64,000 nucleotides of DNA, from assembly GCA_018697195.1 (NCBI GenBank), contig CM031878.1:71808058-71872057 (forward strand), given 5' to 3'. This document shows positions 53,985-64,000 of the stretch, one piece after another; the first letter of the stretch is position 1; every line of letters starts with the position of its first letter. The stretch is from Certhia americana. Taxonomy: Eukaryota > Chordata > Aves > Passeriformes > Certhiidae. The notes below the pieces were generated by a model, which was not told the origin of the DNA, ran no database searches, and worked only from the letters and a program-made list of their open reading frames with translations. A program made the position numbers and the translations under genes.

Positions 53985-54331
53985 TTTTAGTTTTTTCAAG
54001 CTTGGTACCAGGGACAACTGATACAACTTTCAGGCTCAAGAACAAAAAAAACAGTGAAGTGAGAAAAAAAAACAAGCAAAGAGGATAGAGCTTCATAACC
54101 TGAAGCTATAATTGGACAATTAACTCCAATATGCTAATGGCCCAAAACTATAAAAGTGTGAGACCTCATGATCAGTCGTCCACTTGGTGACCATTTTGGG
54201 GTCATCTTGGGTGTGGTCTATCTGGATTCTTGTGCTACCCGGGTGCACCTAGTGAGGCCTTCCCATAAATACCTACTTTATCGTTTTGCTCTGTCTAGTC
54301 TCTCTCCAGGTCAGCTCCAGAAGACATCACA
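53985..54331 (+). mobile_element. Probable solo LTR of an avian (passerine-type) endogenous retrovirus
   Basis: The segment reads like a complete small LTR. A U3-like part contains GCTATAATTGGACAATTAAC and ATGCTAATGG, followed by a TATA box (TATAAAA at 54,149-54,155). Downstream come GGTGCACCTAGTGAGGCCTTC, a degraded polyadenylation region (CATAAATA near 54,264) and a TTTTGCTCTGTCTAGTCTCT segment typical of U5. It ends in CA near 54,331. I recognise this arrangement from songbird LTRs. No internal retroviral genes flank it and no primer-binding site follows, so it is called solo. The 5' edge is approximate and no target duplication was found. Confidence 0.65.
54149..54155 (+). promoter_or_regulatory. 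TATA box of the LTR
   Basis: TATAAAA lies at the expected place for a retroviral U3 promoter, about 15 bases after an octamer-like ATGCTAAT (54,131-54,138). Whether it still drives transcription is unknown. Confidence 0.5.
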
Positions 54332-54689
54332 TGGCCACAGGAAGCAGGGGTCGGAGGAGAGTGGTTCTGTCCCTGGCCTGAAAGTGTTTTTGCCACAGGA
54401 CCCAGACCCACACATTGAGCAGACATTTCAACATACCAAGACCTCACTTCCAGCTGTGTGTTTCTCCCTTGCATGGCAAAAGGACACCTCCATCAGTACG
54501 GCAAGAGAACCTTAAAAAAACCCATTTAAATGGTCTGTACAAACAGCGTATGCCTGGAAACTGCAGGGCTGGGAGATGCAGGAAGGGAAAATGTATTTAA
54601 GCAAAATTCCAATGTAATATTATTCTGTTTCAGAGCTTACTCACTTAAATCACAATCAGTTCAGCTGAACAAAAGCATTTATTTCAAAT

Positions 54690-55000
54690 TATGAACTCCT
54701 TAATCTTTTTGTTAGCTGCAGTCTGAGCTCCCCTGCCCCCCATGCATTCCAGTATTGGTACTGGCCTAAAGGATTTGACAGATTAATTCCCTTTTCTACT
54801 TTTAAATATACATTGATGGTAGGACACTTTTTGCACAGACATCCTAATGATTGCCTGCTAACCGAACAATTGCTTCATATTGTTCTCTCATTTTAATTTA
54901 TAGTACAATGTGCAAAGTTTCCCCTGTTACTGAAATGCAGACCTTTTAAATGAAACCTCTTTTAAACTGAGATAATGGATTTACAATTCTATATCAATTA
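54690..55000. promoter_or_regulatory. Candidate conserved non-coding element
   Basis: This simple-repeat-free block holds several transcription-factor-like words, among them AACAATTG and ATTGTTCT (SOX-like) near 54,866-54,886, CTAATGATTG near 54,844 and GATTAATTC near 54,781. It starts about 360 bases after the LTR. The call is from texture only and needs cross-species alignment. Confidence 0.2.
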
Positions 55001-56530
55001 GGATATGGGTCTACTACAATCAAATCAGTTTAGCTGTTAATCTTAGATCAAATCTTATCTTAATTATCTATTTAAGCTTCTATGTAAGAAAAATCACTTC
55101 TTTTAAGAATTATTTTTTCTACTTAGTTCACACTGACAAATTAATTTTACACAATGTCATGTCAAATCATATTCAACACCTCGTTATATTTCCTAGGTTC
55201 ATGTTTTCTTGTCTGCAGTTGCCAAATCCATATATGACTTTTCATTCAGAGTCATTTCACAGAAAATGAAAGCAATTTATGTAATGTTAAAACCTCAGAA
55301 CTATAAAGTAATCTTGGGTGAAGGGACCTCTGAAGGCCTCTAGTGCTCCAGAGGAATCAACGGCTGTAGATGTAAATTTATATTTATTCATTTAATGTAC
55401 TGACAGCTATAAATTCCACCTGCAACAACGGCATGTTCACCTTCTGAATGCCACATCACAGTAAATTGGCATGAGTGGCTTTTAGTAGCCCATTTTATGT
55501 GGATGACGTATTTTCCATTCCTCATGAGTGAGTATGATGTCATCTCAGACAGAAGTATAGAGCTGCAGCTTCAGGCACTTCCTGTGTATGGATGAAAACA
55601 CAGACGGGACCCTGTGGAACAAATCTGTAGAGAGATGAAAAATTAGAAGCTGGAAAAATGAAACCCGTATTATGCTTACTGCAAATTGAAAGTTCACTTA
55701 GAAAACATGCAAAAAAAATTCCAGAGATATTGCTTCTTTATTATCTCTTTGAATTAATAGTTTGGCCTTAAACACTGTAACACATTTGCTTTTGCTTTTA
55801 CCAAAGATGACAGTGATCATATTTATTCTTAGCAACACGGAAATTATGTATACATCTAGTTACACCCTAATGGATCATTAACATGTTTTGGGTGATTAGA
55901 GGCCCCTAACCTTCAGCCTTACATATACAGAGTACTTCAGTTATGTATATATACTCCATTAATGCACCATCATCCTGTCTTACTGCTTAATTCCTTTACA
56001 TGTCGCAAATCTGAAAAAATTTTTTTCTAGAAAAGCATTTGGAATTTGCAGAATTTCCATGGTGGACTAAACATCTAAAAGAGAATTCTGTAATAAATTG
56101 AAATTGTATATAATAAATGTATTTATTTATTTATTGTGGCTTGTTATCTTTATTTGAGTTATGTACTGCTACAAACCAGGAAAAACACTTCAGTAAGCTA
56201 AGAAAAACCAAAATTCTCTTGCTTATTCTCCTTTATCCCTGCACAAAATTTCCAAATGTCATTTGCTTCCTCTCCCACATGTTCCAGGCTCATACACAGG
56301 AAGAACAGGACATATAAAACAGATGGGCACTCAAGTGACACACTGCAGACTAAGGGCAGCCTCTGGGCTAGCAGAGTACAGCAGTGGAGAAACAGCAGGT
56401 AGTCTCACAGACTTCTTTTCCAGACAACATGTCAGATTACTCACAGCCTTGAACAATTTTCAATTTGAATTTCTAATTTATACTTTTAAAGTTTTCTTCA
56501 CAAAAGTAATGGATAATCAACCAAGATCTT

Positions 56531-56547
56531 AAAAAAAAAAAAAAAAA
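56531..56547. repeat. A17 homopolymer
   Basis: Seventeen uninterrupted A are followed by TAAAAATTAA. No retroposon body is recognised upstream. Confidence 0.8.
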
Positions 56548-59500
56548 TAAAAATTAATCAGCTTTTTTGTCACTGGGATGCAAAAAATCAACTCAGATCA
56601 CCCCTGTTGTAACATCCATCTTAGAAGATTATATGCATACCACCACCTTCCAGTTACTTACAAAATCTTAAGTATTAATAGATATTTGCCTCTTATTTCT
56701 TTCTCAGGAAAGTTTGTTTTAAATTCTCTAGGTCTTGGCTCAGCACACCCTGAGTCATTTTATCCAGCTTCTTGCACGCTCTCCTAATATAACTTGGACC
56801 CATTTTAAACCATAATATCATTCTGCTCAATGCTCTTGATCAAAATAGCTAACACAGATCTAATTATTTTTGAGTAGTTTCCAGAGCAATAAAAAGGGTG
56901 AAGTAAAAGGATATTAACTTCATACAGAGCTATCATTACAAGCATTAGTGTGACAGTAGGTGAGACACAACTTGCAGAGGTCTACTCAGCTGGTAATCCA
57001 GATGGGTAATTTTGAGGTTGTTTGCAATTTGGAAAAGTACCATGGCTGTTCATTGCTCTCAACTTATCCAAAATAAATGAAACATTCAATAAAATGTTGG
57101 TTAAAGGTTGAAAACAAATCCTAAAGCTAACAGCTATGATATTATAACTGTATTTCCTTGATGAGTAAATATGCACACATTATCCCAGCCAATGCTGACA
57201 AACAGCAGTGAGTCTTACTTAATGGAGAAGTTAATCAGAGAAAGCACATTGGAGACTCTAAATACACATGATTACACATACATAGTGGGGCACAGGGTCT
57301 ATCAGAGAAGTTCCCTGTTGCAGAAAGACTCTTAATGGGCCAAGCGAGTCTTGGAGCCCAGTCAATATCTACTACATATCTACTTCTGCACCCACCTCCT
57401 ATCACAGGTGAGTTCACCAGAAACCAGAGAAAAGTGGAAGAGCTCAGGTAAATCATTAAGTTTAGAGACAAAGATGAAGCCAGAACCAAAATAGGAAAGC
57501 TGATGTCATGAATTTTACCCCAATATACACATAATAAACTTGGTCAGACATTTGCAGAATGTATGATAACCCTCACAGGAAACAGCCTAGTTCAAGTAAT
57601 TCAGACAACAATGTGACTCAGACCAAGGGCTCCATGTTCCCAGCCAGCCACAGGAAAGAGCCTAGATACACTCAGATTCTGGGGGAACATGTGGCATTCT
57701 GCTCTCTATCATGCTGTACTCTCCCATACTACAAAGGACAGATATACTGAGTACCTGGGGACGTCTGGCTACTCTGAGTGCCATGGGAAGCTGGAGAAAA
57801 GCAACAGACATTCTGGCAGCAAGAAATGGCTCATCTCCAGAAGAATCAGGGCTGGGACCTATGCACAACATAGCAAAATATGATAGAGATTCTGTGGGAG
57901 AGAGTCTGAGATGGCCATGGACACTTAAAGTCTTCTATAGCAATGATGATAACTCCTAATTGCTACACGCAGATGTAAATATAAGTTCATTGGTATTAAG
58001 ATAAAACTGCATCATGCTGGCTTTTGCTCACCAGTTTATTGAGCAACACTACTCTTTCCCTCATAAAGCTCAAGAAGGAGCTTTTCCTGCACTCATTATC
58101 CCTAGTAAAACAGAGTAGAATGTGCAATTTTTCATCTCTTTGAAGTGAAGCCCAGATTGAAACTGTTGCCTGAATAAGTACAGACAATGTGCAGAACATG
58201 AGTAACCCCGTTGAGATTAGAAAAGACCCACTGCTTCCTAAATGAATGTAGTTAGTGGAAAATATAGCACATTTTCTCAACATAACATTTCATTTTGTGT
58301 TTTGCATAGATCTAACCAACTCAGACTTTGCTGAGCCTGCAGAAAAAAATAAATCTCTTCTGCATATGGCCACTCTTTGTGAAGACATTCATTAAAATTG
58401 CATCATGCAGAGCTCCTTATAGGAGCAGCTCCAGAGAAATGTAATGTTGTGCAGCTGAAAGATTAAGTTCCCCCCTCAGCTAAATGTGAAGTTTTCACAT
58501 GTGGCAGTGTGATAGCACTTATAGGGACTTCCTCGCCTCAAGTCAGGATGTTGTCAGTCTCATAAAAAAAGCACAATTCCAGTAACTTGAAACTGAAATT
58601 GTTGTCACTTATCTCAGTTTTGCACAGGAACATTCCCAGTAAAGATAGTTGATTTTTTCTGACACATGAAAGGAGAATCATTATTACATATACTAGCTCA
58701 ACAAATCAGCTGTTAAACAGTTCTAAGTTGAATCAACTTTCATGGGAAAGGTTTTGAATCAGACAGACTTATCTGCACATATTTTATCAATATAAACTGT
58801 TAATTTTCAAGCACTTTTGCTGGCCTAGCAATGTAGGTAAAAACATTGCATATTTCTGTTAAGTATGCTTTGTCAGCTCATGATTTCACCTTTATACCAG
58901 CCAAGGACCAGCTTCTTTTGGAAATAAACAGTCATTAATAAGAACTTGACCATAATTGTCTCACTCTCTGTGAAAGGATGAAGAGATATTGGAGGTCAAA
59001 CATCTTTTCTGGTTTAATATTCTTGAATATCTCTGGCATTGCTGTAGTAGAAGACACTAGTAGTAGAAAACATTGGGGTGAGAAAAATATATGTGTAATG
59101 TTTTTCTTCAGACAGCTCATAAACTCATTTTCTTGCTCCCTGCATATGACAAAGTGCCCAGCTGGCAACTTAAATTCTGATTTATAGGAAAGGTCAGTTA
59201 ATCCCAAGCAGACATTTTGCTAAATATCAAAATATCTCCTCATGCATTTTCTCTGTCTTGCTCAAGAAAGTTGGAAGCTAAACATCAGCAAGGCTTACAG
59301 AGTAAGGCAGTTAAACCAACTTTAATCACTATCACTTAAAGCAATTTTTCTTCCCAGAACTGAATAGTTTGTGGACCACAAGTGAGGTTATAAATTTATT
59401 GCATTTGTTGTGATTCTGTTCTTATAAACAAAGTAGCAGGCAAAAGTCCCATCTTCCTCTATTGCATGACTGCTGTACTGCCAGGTAAACAGTGCAGAGG

Positions 59501-60823
59501 AGAGAAAGTGTATTGAGAATAATCCTGCACACCCTACTAAACCTTAGCAATTCCTCTGAGGTCAACTTCAATTCTGCATAAAAACTAACTCATTTAGAAA
59601 TACTACTTCTTCCCAGACATCACATGTCTGACTTTCAAAATAGCAGGTTTTAAAAATATGCTTTAAAGGGTGCAGAAATATTATTTGATGATTGTTTATT
59701 TTCCAAGTGTAAAGAGTAGGAACAGTTCCTCTGTGGCAGAAAAGAGTTAAAAATCCAACCAAACCATAAAGTCACTACAGGCTGCACAAAGCAAGTGAGG
59801 AAACTTTATTAAATTAATACTTGTGGAAACCTGTGTGTTTACCCAGTGATATGAAAGAAATGGAGCAGAAGTAGTTACATCAACATTTGATTAAGTAGAC
59901 ATCAACAAGAATACAAAGTATAAATAAAAGGAGATAAAAACTTGGTAATAGCCCAGAAGGAAATTGCTGAAGCATCCAGAAGTAACTCACCATAACCCTT
60001 TCTGTATTAAAATAGTATATCACACCTGACAACAGACCAAGGGAAGTGAGAATCCCAGGAAATGTTTTTTTCAGGTTTGGTCTTGGTGTTTTTGCAATTT
60101 TCTGTGGCATGTAGGAAATACTTCATGCAAGAATGTGCATCCTGAGATTTAAATTGGGGAAAAAGTATAGGGATCATACCTTTACTTAAGCAGAAATCTA
60201 TGTTTTCCCCTCAACCACATAAACACCATTCTAACTCCATGTAGATGGTATGTCACTGAGCTTAAAAAGTAGCATATATATAGTCTAAAACAGAAAACAA
60301 CTTGAAGAGGGGCACACCCAATAGGATTAATTTTTCCTCTTGAGAGTCTGAATATTATTTTAGAGCCATGAACACATAATGATTAAACTGTTTGATAAGA
60401 ACTTCACTCATCAGGCAGAGCAATGATGACACTTTTCAAAGGTCTCATCAGAAAGGTCCTGCACTAAGCTTCACACTAATCCTTTTTGCTTTTCAAGTAA
60501 TCTGAGCTGAACCCACTAAAATGTCAATGCGAAGTCTGAAAAGTGCAGACATATTTTTGAATAGAAAGCTACAACAAATCTAAGTAATGTATGAGTTTTA
60601 TCTGAATCTCGTCTGCATTTTTTTTGTGAAATTACTTTAAAAAAAAAACCCAAACAAGTGGCTATCTCAGCATTTTATTGACAAAACAGTTATAGTAGTA
60701 CACAAAGGGATAGAAAAAAACCCCACATGCCTGACCAGAACTTGTGTTGCAGGCAGTCAGTGGGAATATTGCATAAACTGCTTAGGCATCAACATTCCCA
60801 ACATGTCTCAGATCAAAGGCACT

Positions 60824-60882
60824 GACTCCTTAAAGACAGTGATCACCGACTCCTTAAAGACAGAGCTTCAGACAGTGATCAC
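60824..60882. repeat. Local duplication, 24-bp period plus repeated CAGTGATCAC
   Basis: GACTCCTTAAAGACAG occurs at 60,824-60,839 and 60,848-60,863, a period of 24 bases. CAGTGATCAC occurs at 60,837-60,846 and 60,873-60,882. The pattern fits a recent small duplication with one insertion. Confidence 0.75.
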
Positions 60883-62856
60883 TATTCAGAGCTAATTCAT
60901 TCATCAGAAAAAAATATATTTGTGAGGAAAATCCAGAATATAATATTGACCATCTCCATATTGCTCTGGAAAAGCCCACAAAAAAGACTTTCCTGGTCTG
61001 AGGCAATGGCCCTAAAAGCTCTCCTATGTCTTTTCCAAACCAGCTGGACAGACCCCTGCATATGGGAGGAATTGTCTAGGCTGTCTGATGGTGCTGCAGC
61101 ACCTCCAAAAAGCAGGATCATGTGAACCACGCTGAAGTTACGTTCACCTCCAAATTTGCAGGCCCCTCACAGCTGGAGCAGGATAAAAGAGATTAAGTTA
61201 TTCCTGTCTTTAGTTTAAGGACGAAACATCTTTACAATCCTGCCCACTAACCCTAGACGTAACTTTTTCTTTAGAAATTGTGTTGGTTGTGGACATATAC
61301 AGCTACCATTAAAGAGCATATTAAACCAGAAATTTCAAACGCTGTATACACAATGAGGTTAAAAGTTGAAGGCAGGGGCATTCTTCAGCTTTACTTGATT
61401 TTTCCTAGTGTTTAATCTTCTTGTTTAAAGAAAGAAAAATATGAAAATAAATGCTTCAGATTGTAGTAATATTTATATAGTTGTAATTATAAGAACAAAT
61501 AACAGAAATTATTAACATGAAACAGAATGGACAATTAACATCCATTTTGCACTAAAGGCAGAATCCTCAAGGTTCGATGGTCCTATTTTCCTAAACCAAG
61601 TGTTTATCAACTTCCTTAGGTCTTTATTTTTTCAAGGATGCTTGTGAAAACTTAATTCAAAACATATATTATTTATCTTTTAGCCTTCATCATTAAGTCT
61701 AGAACAAAGTTTCATTTTACAGTGTTTGATGGCTTCCATAATTTACAGACTTCAACACTTTGCCTTAATTCAAACTAGCTAGCTGTAAATTTGCCCAAAC
61801 TATTTTTAATATCAAATGGTATTTAAAAGAAAATATAAAATAAAGATTCAGCTCAAAATAAGTCCAAGAACATACTTCCATGGAATGAGTGTGCACAAGT
61901 CTAAGAAATTTCAATCCAAAATTATTTCCATACCCCAAGTTTTTGAAGCACTTTCACAAAGTTTGGGACACAGGTTTTGTCCAGTTTTTTCTTTTATATA
62001 ACAACAGTAGCCAGGGTATGGTCAGAAAAGCATTCTGAAACATCCATCTCTTCATTGTCTCTCCTGCAATTACTCTACAACTGAATAATCATCTAAGAAA
62101 AAATGTGTCCCGAGTTCATCCTTTAGATTAACTGAGCATCTAATAAAAGGTCCTAGTCATGAATAAAATTTTAATTGTTGCCTAAATTAAACAAAAATAT
62201 GAGACCAAGCATTGCTATTCTATTTCCCAACAGTTGGATCAAACACTTGCTCCACAGTTTCCTCGCTCCCCCACACACTATACTTTCCATACACATCTAT
62301 GGCAAAACTCTCAGTAAGTTACTTTATGTCTCAGCAAAACAGAACAGCAAGAGTATGAGACAGATGAGATGGGTTGTACCCCAAAGGTTTTTTAAAGCCT
62401 GTGTTTGAACTAGAAAACAAAAATTGCATGACATTTGAGGGATTTAACCAACATAAATCCCAAGGCAGCAGTACAGGGCAATGTGTTAATTTGACTGGCA
62501 ATTTTAAAAGCAGTTAAATGGCAATAGGAATTAAAAGCCATTGAACTGGAAGGCCATAATGGGCCTAAAAGATTCAATATTCTTTGGGGAAGGAGTTGTC
62601 CCCCCACTATCTAGTACAATAACAATCTTTCAATTTAAAGGCAGAAAGTGATAGTTCAATTACTTTGCACTTTCCTCTTGTGCTGTACTAGCTGAAAAGT
62701 GATTATTACAGGATTTGTGGGGTCTGAATTTTGGCATCTGCTCTACTGTATGAAAAATTGGCTCCCTTTTTCCTTTTACAAGGTAGTACTAAAGGCCTGA
62801 GTATTGCTGCTGATTTGACTCAAGTGTGAGTCTCACTGCTTTACACTGTATCCTCT

Positions 62857-63470
62857 TGTTGGGTTTTATAAGAGTTTGTAGCAGGTGGGGCTACAGGGGG
62901 AGTTTGTGTGAGAAGCTGCAAAAAGTTCCCCTTATATCCAATAGAGCAAATAGTGCCAGCCAGCTCCAAGATGGACCCAGCACTATCCAAGTCTGAGCAC
63001 ACCAGGAATGTTGGCAGCACCTTTGGAATAACAGAGTGGGGGAAGGGTTACAACACTTTTACTTACTGTGATTGCAGACAGAGAAGAGAGAGGTAAGTAT
63101 GTGAGGAGAGCTGCCCTACAGGCACCAAGGTCAGAAGCAGGGTCAGGGGGTGCTCCAAGCACAGAGATTCCCCTGCAGCCCACAGTGAGGCAGCTGTACC
63201 CCTGCAGCCCAGGAAGGTCCACGGGGATGCAGAGGTCCACCTGCAGCTGAGGAAGGACCCCACACTGGAGCAAATGAATGCCCAAGAGACACTGTGGGAA
63301 GACCACGCTGTGGGAAGACCATGCTGGAGAAAGCTCTGTCAGGATATGTGGATCCATGGAGAGAAGAGCCCACATTGCAGCAGGTTTGCAGACAGGACAT
63401 GTTTCACCATGGTGAATTCACACCAGACCAACATATTCCAGAAGGACTGCAAATTCCACTAACACCTTTC
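62857..63470 (+). mobile_element. 5' part of an older avian LTR (probable ERVL-type), 3'-truncated
   Basis: The stretch begins with TG near 62,857. It continues through GCAGGTGGGGCTACAGGGGG (62,882), CCAGCTCCAAGATGGACCCA (62,961) and a series of degenerate internal repeats built on phrases like GGAAGACCATGCTGGAGAAAG, ending near GAAGGACTGC at 63,441. I recognise this order from a common, GC-rich bird LTR of roughly 1 kb whose distal half carries the polyadenylation signal and U5. Here that half is missing or too diverged to see. The copy is clearly diverged. The open frames on both strands across it (up to 130 codons, minus strand) are artefacts of its GC-rich repetitive content. No internal viral genes are seen. 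Confidence 0.65.
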
Positions 63471-63619
63471 TTGAAAAATTTTGTTCTAAAAAGCATTACT
63501 GGTCCAGAAAGCACCAGCAAGAAAAATGCATTAACAGATTTGTGGGTTTATACCATGTTAGAAGCAGCCAGATTTGAAAAATCAGAGAGTTACACCGTAG
63601 ATTCTCTCCTGGGATGCAA
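63442..63619 (+). other. Weak candidate exon downstream of the LTR
   Basis: A frame open from 63,294 continues past the LTR-like part. It reads as a balanced, protein-like stretch (for example LTDLWVYTMLEAARFEKSES) up to a strong donor-like GTAAGTAAG at 63,620. An AG at 63,440-63,441 could be an acceptor, but its pyrimidine tract is poor, and the first few dozen bases may still be decayed LTR. I do not recognise the peptide. It may be chance, or an exon in the 3' flank. Confidence 0.18.
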
Positions 63620-63623
63620 GTAA

Positions 63624-63950
63624 GTAAGTACCCACATGTATCCCTACGAAGACATGGCTCCTCAGCATAAGCAAGAGGACTCTGGTGTTATACTCTGGGG
63701 CACAGACTGCTGAGAATAAAAGCAGTGATAGCATCCATAAATCTGCATTCGCGAAGCTGACTGCAGGACCCAACAGCACCATCTTCCAGAGATGATACTT
63801 CAGAGAATAAGTGAGAAACATAACAGACACTTAAATCAAAGGATATCTCAGCAACATCCCTGCTGTCCAAGAAAATGAGGTGTAGCCTTGGTTGGGAAAT
63901 TGTCTGAGGATATTTTTTGAGCTAAACTTGCTTTGCAAAAATTAATACTA

Positions 63951-63953
<3 letters not shown>
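63624..63953. other. Non-coding DNA before the terminal A-tract
   Basis: Nothing assignable was seen. Overlapping minus-strand frames here (63,582-63,870) have no known motif. Confidence 0.5.
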
Positions 63954-63990
<37 letters not shown>

Positions 63991-64000
63991 AAAAAACAAA
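63954..64000. repeat. A36 homopolymer at the window edge
   Basis: Thirty-six uninterrupted A at 63,954-63,989 are followed by CAAAAAACAAA to the end of the window. It is the longest homopolymer here. It may continue as an A-rich C-interrupted tract like the one at 37.4 kb. Confidence 0.9.

Larger units (their letters stand above)
54332..62856. other. AT-rich non-coding DNA, no gene seen
   Basis: Open frames stay under about 96 codons and are unrecognised. An A17 run lies at 56,531-56,547, a short (ATTT)n at 56,120-56,135 and a small tandem duplication at 60,824-60,882. The GC-richer stretches at 54,335-54,590 and 57,560-57,960 are unassigned. Confidence 0.55.

Noticed and set aside
60897..61130. 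Mutually antisense frames as a gene pair
   Set aside because: They are mirror frames of one GC-balanced stretch with no motif in either.
61568..61580. GGTTCGATGG as a tRNA T-arm
   Set aside because: No matching stem, anticodon arm or acceptor stem around it.
62983..63400. Minus-strand frames of 130 and 85 codons
   Set aside because: They are antisense to the GC-rich, internally repetitive LTR and have no independent support.

Overview
The window looks like AT-rich, non-coding vertebrate nuclear DNA from a bird, probably a songbird. Two things point there. Two CR1-type LINE fragments are present, and one ends in the CR1 3' terminus (ATTCTATGATTG near 11,972). There are also three stretches that I recognise as bird endogenous-retrovirus LTRs, two of them of kinds I associate with passerines. 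There is no bacterial gene organisation, and I found no tRNA, rRNA, CRISPR array or recognisable protein-coding gene. Open frames are short (longest about 150 codons), often overlap on both strands, and resemble no family I know. They are the number expected by chance.

Layout: 1-9,719 is AT-rich unique-looking DNA with an A-tract and a TA/TG-rich patch. 9,720-11,990 is a 5'-truncated, internally deleted CR1 on the + strand, with a 29-base T-run grown inside its 3' UTR. 13,404-13,935 is a solo LTR. 16,165-17,110 is a second, more decayed CR1 that has lost catalytic aspartates and its 3' end. 17,111-53,984 is a long stretch without a gene. It is broken up by simple repeats (T25 at 32.5 kb, an A-rich C-interrupted tract at 37.4 kb, an (AAACC)9-A17 repeat at 38.1 kb, TTAC-rich DNA at 40.9 kb, purine-rich tracts at 34.7, 39.0 and 42.3 kb), a small hairpin cluster at 42.8 kb and one block with the texture of a conserved non-coding element at 47.6-47.9 kb. 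About 53,985-54,331 is a second solo LTR with a TATA box. 54,332-62,856 is again without a gene, with another CNE-like block at 54.7-55.0 kb and a 24-bp duplication at 60.8 kb. 62,857-63,470 is the 5' part of a third, older LTR type. The window ends in a 36-base A-tract.

The best reading is an intergenic region or a very large intron. Two weak exon-like segments (24,108-24,268 and 63,442-63,619) have a plausible splice acceptor, an open frame and a GT donor, but nothing in them identifies a gene. I see no undescribed coding system. The items most worth a second look are the CNE-like blocks, the two exon candidates and the histories of the CR1 and LTR copies. All repeat-family assignments rest on recognising the sequence by eye, not on a database search.
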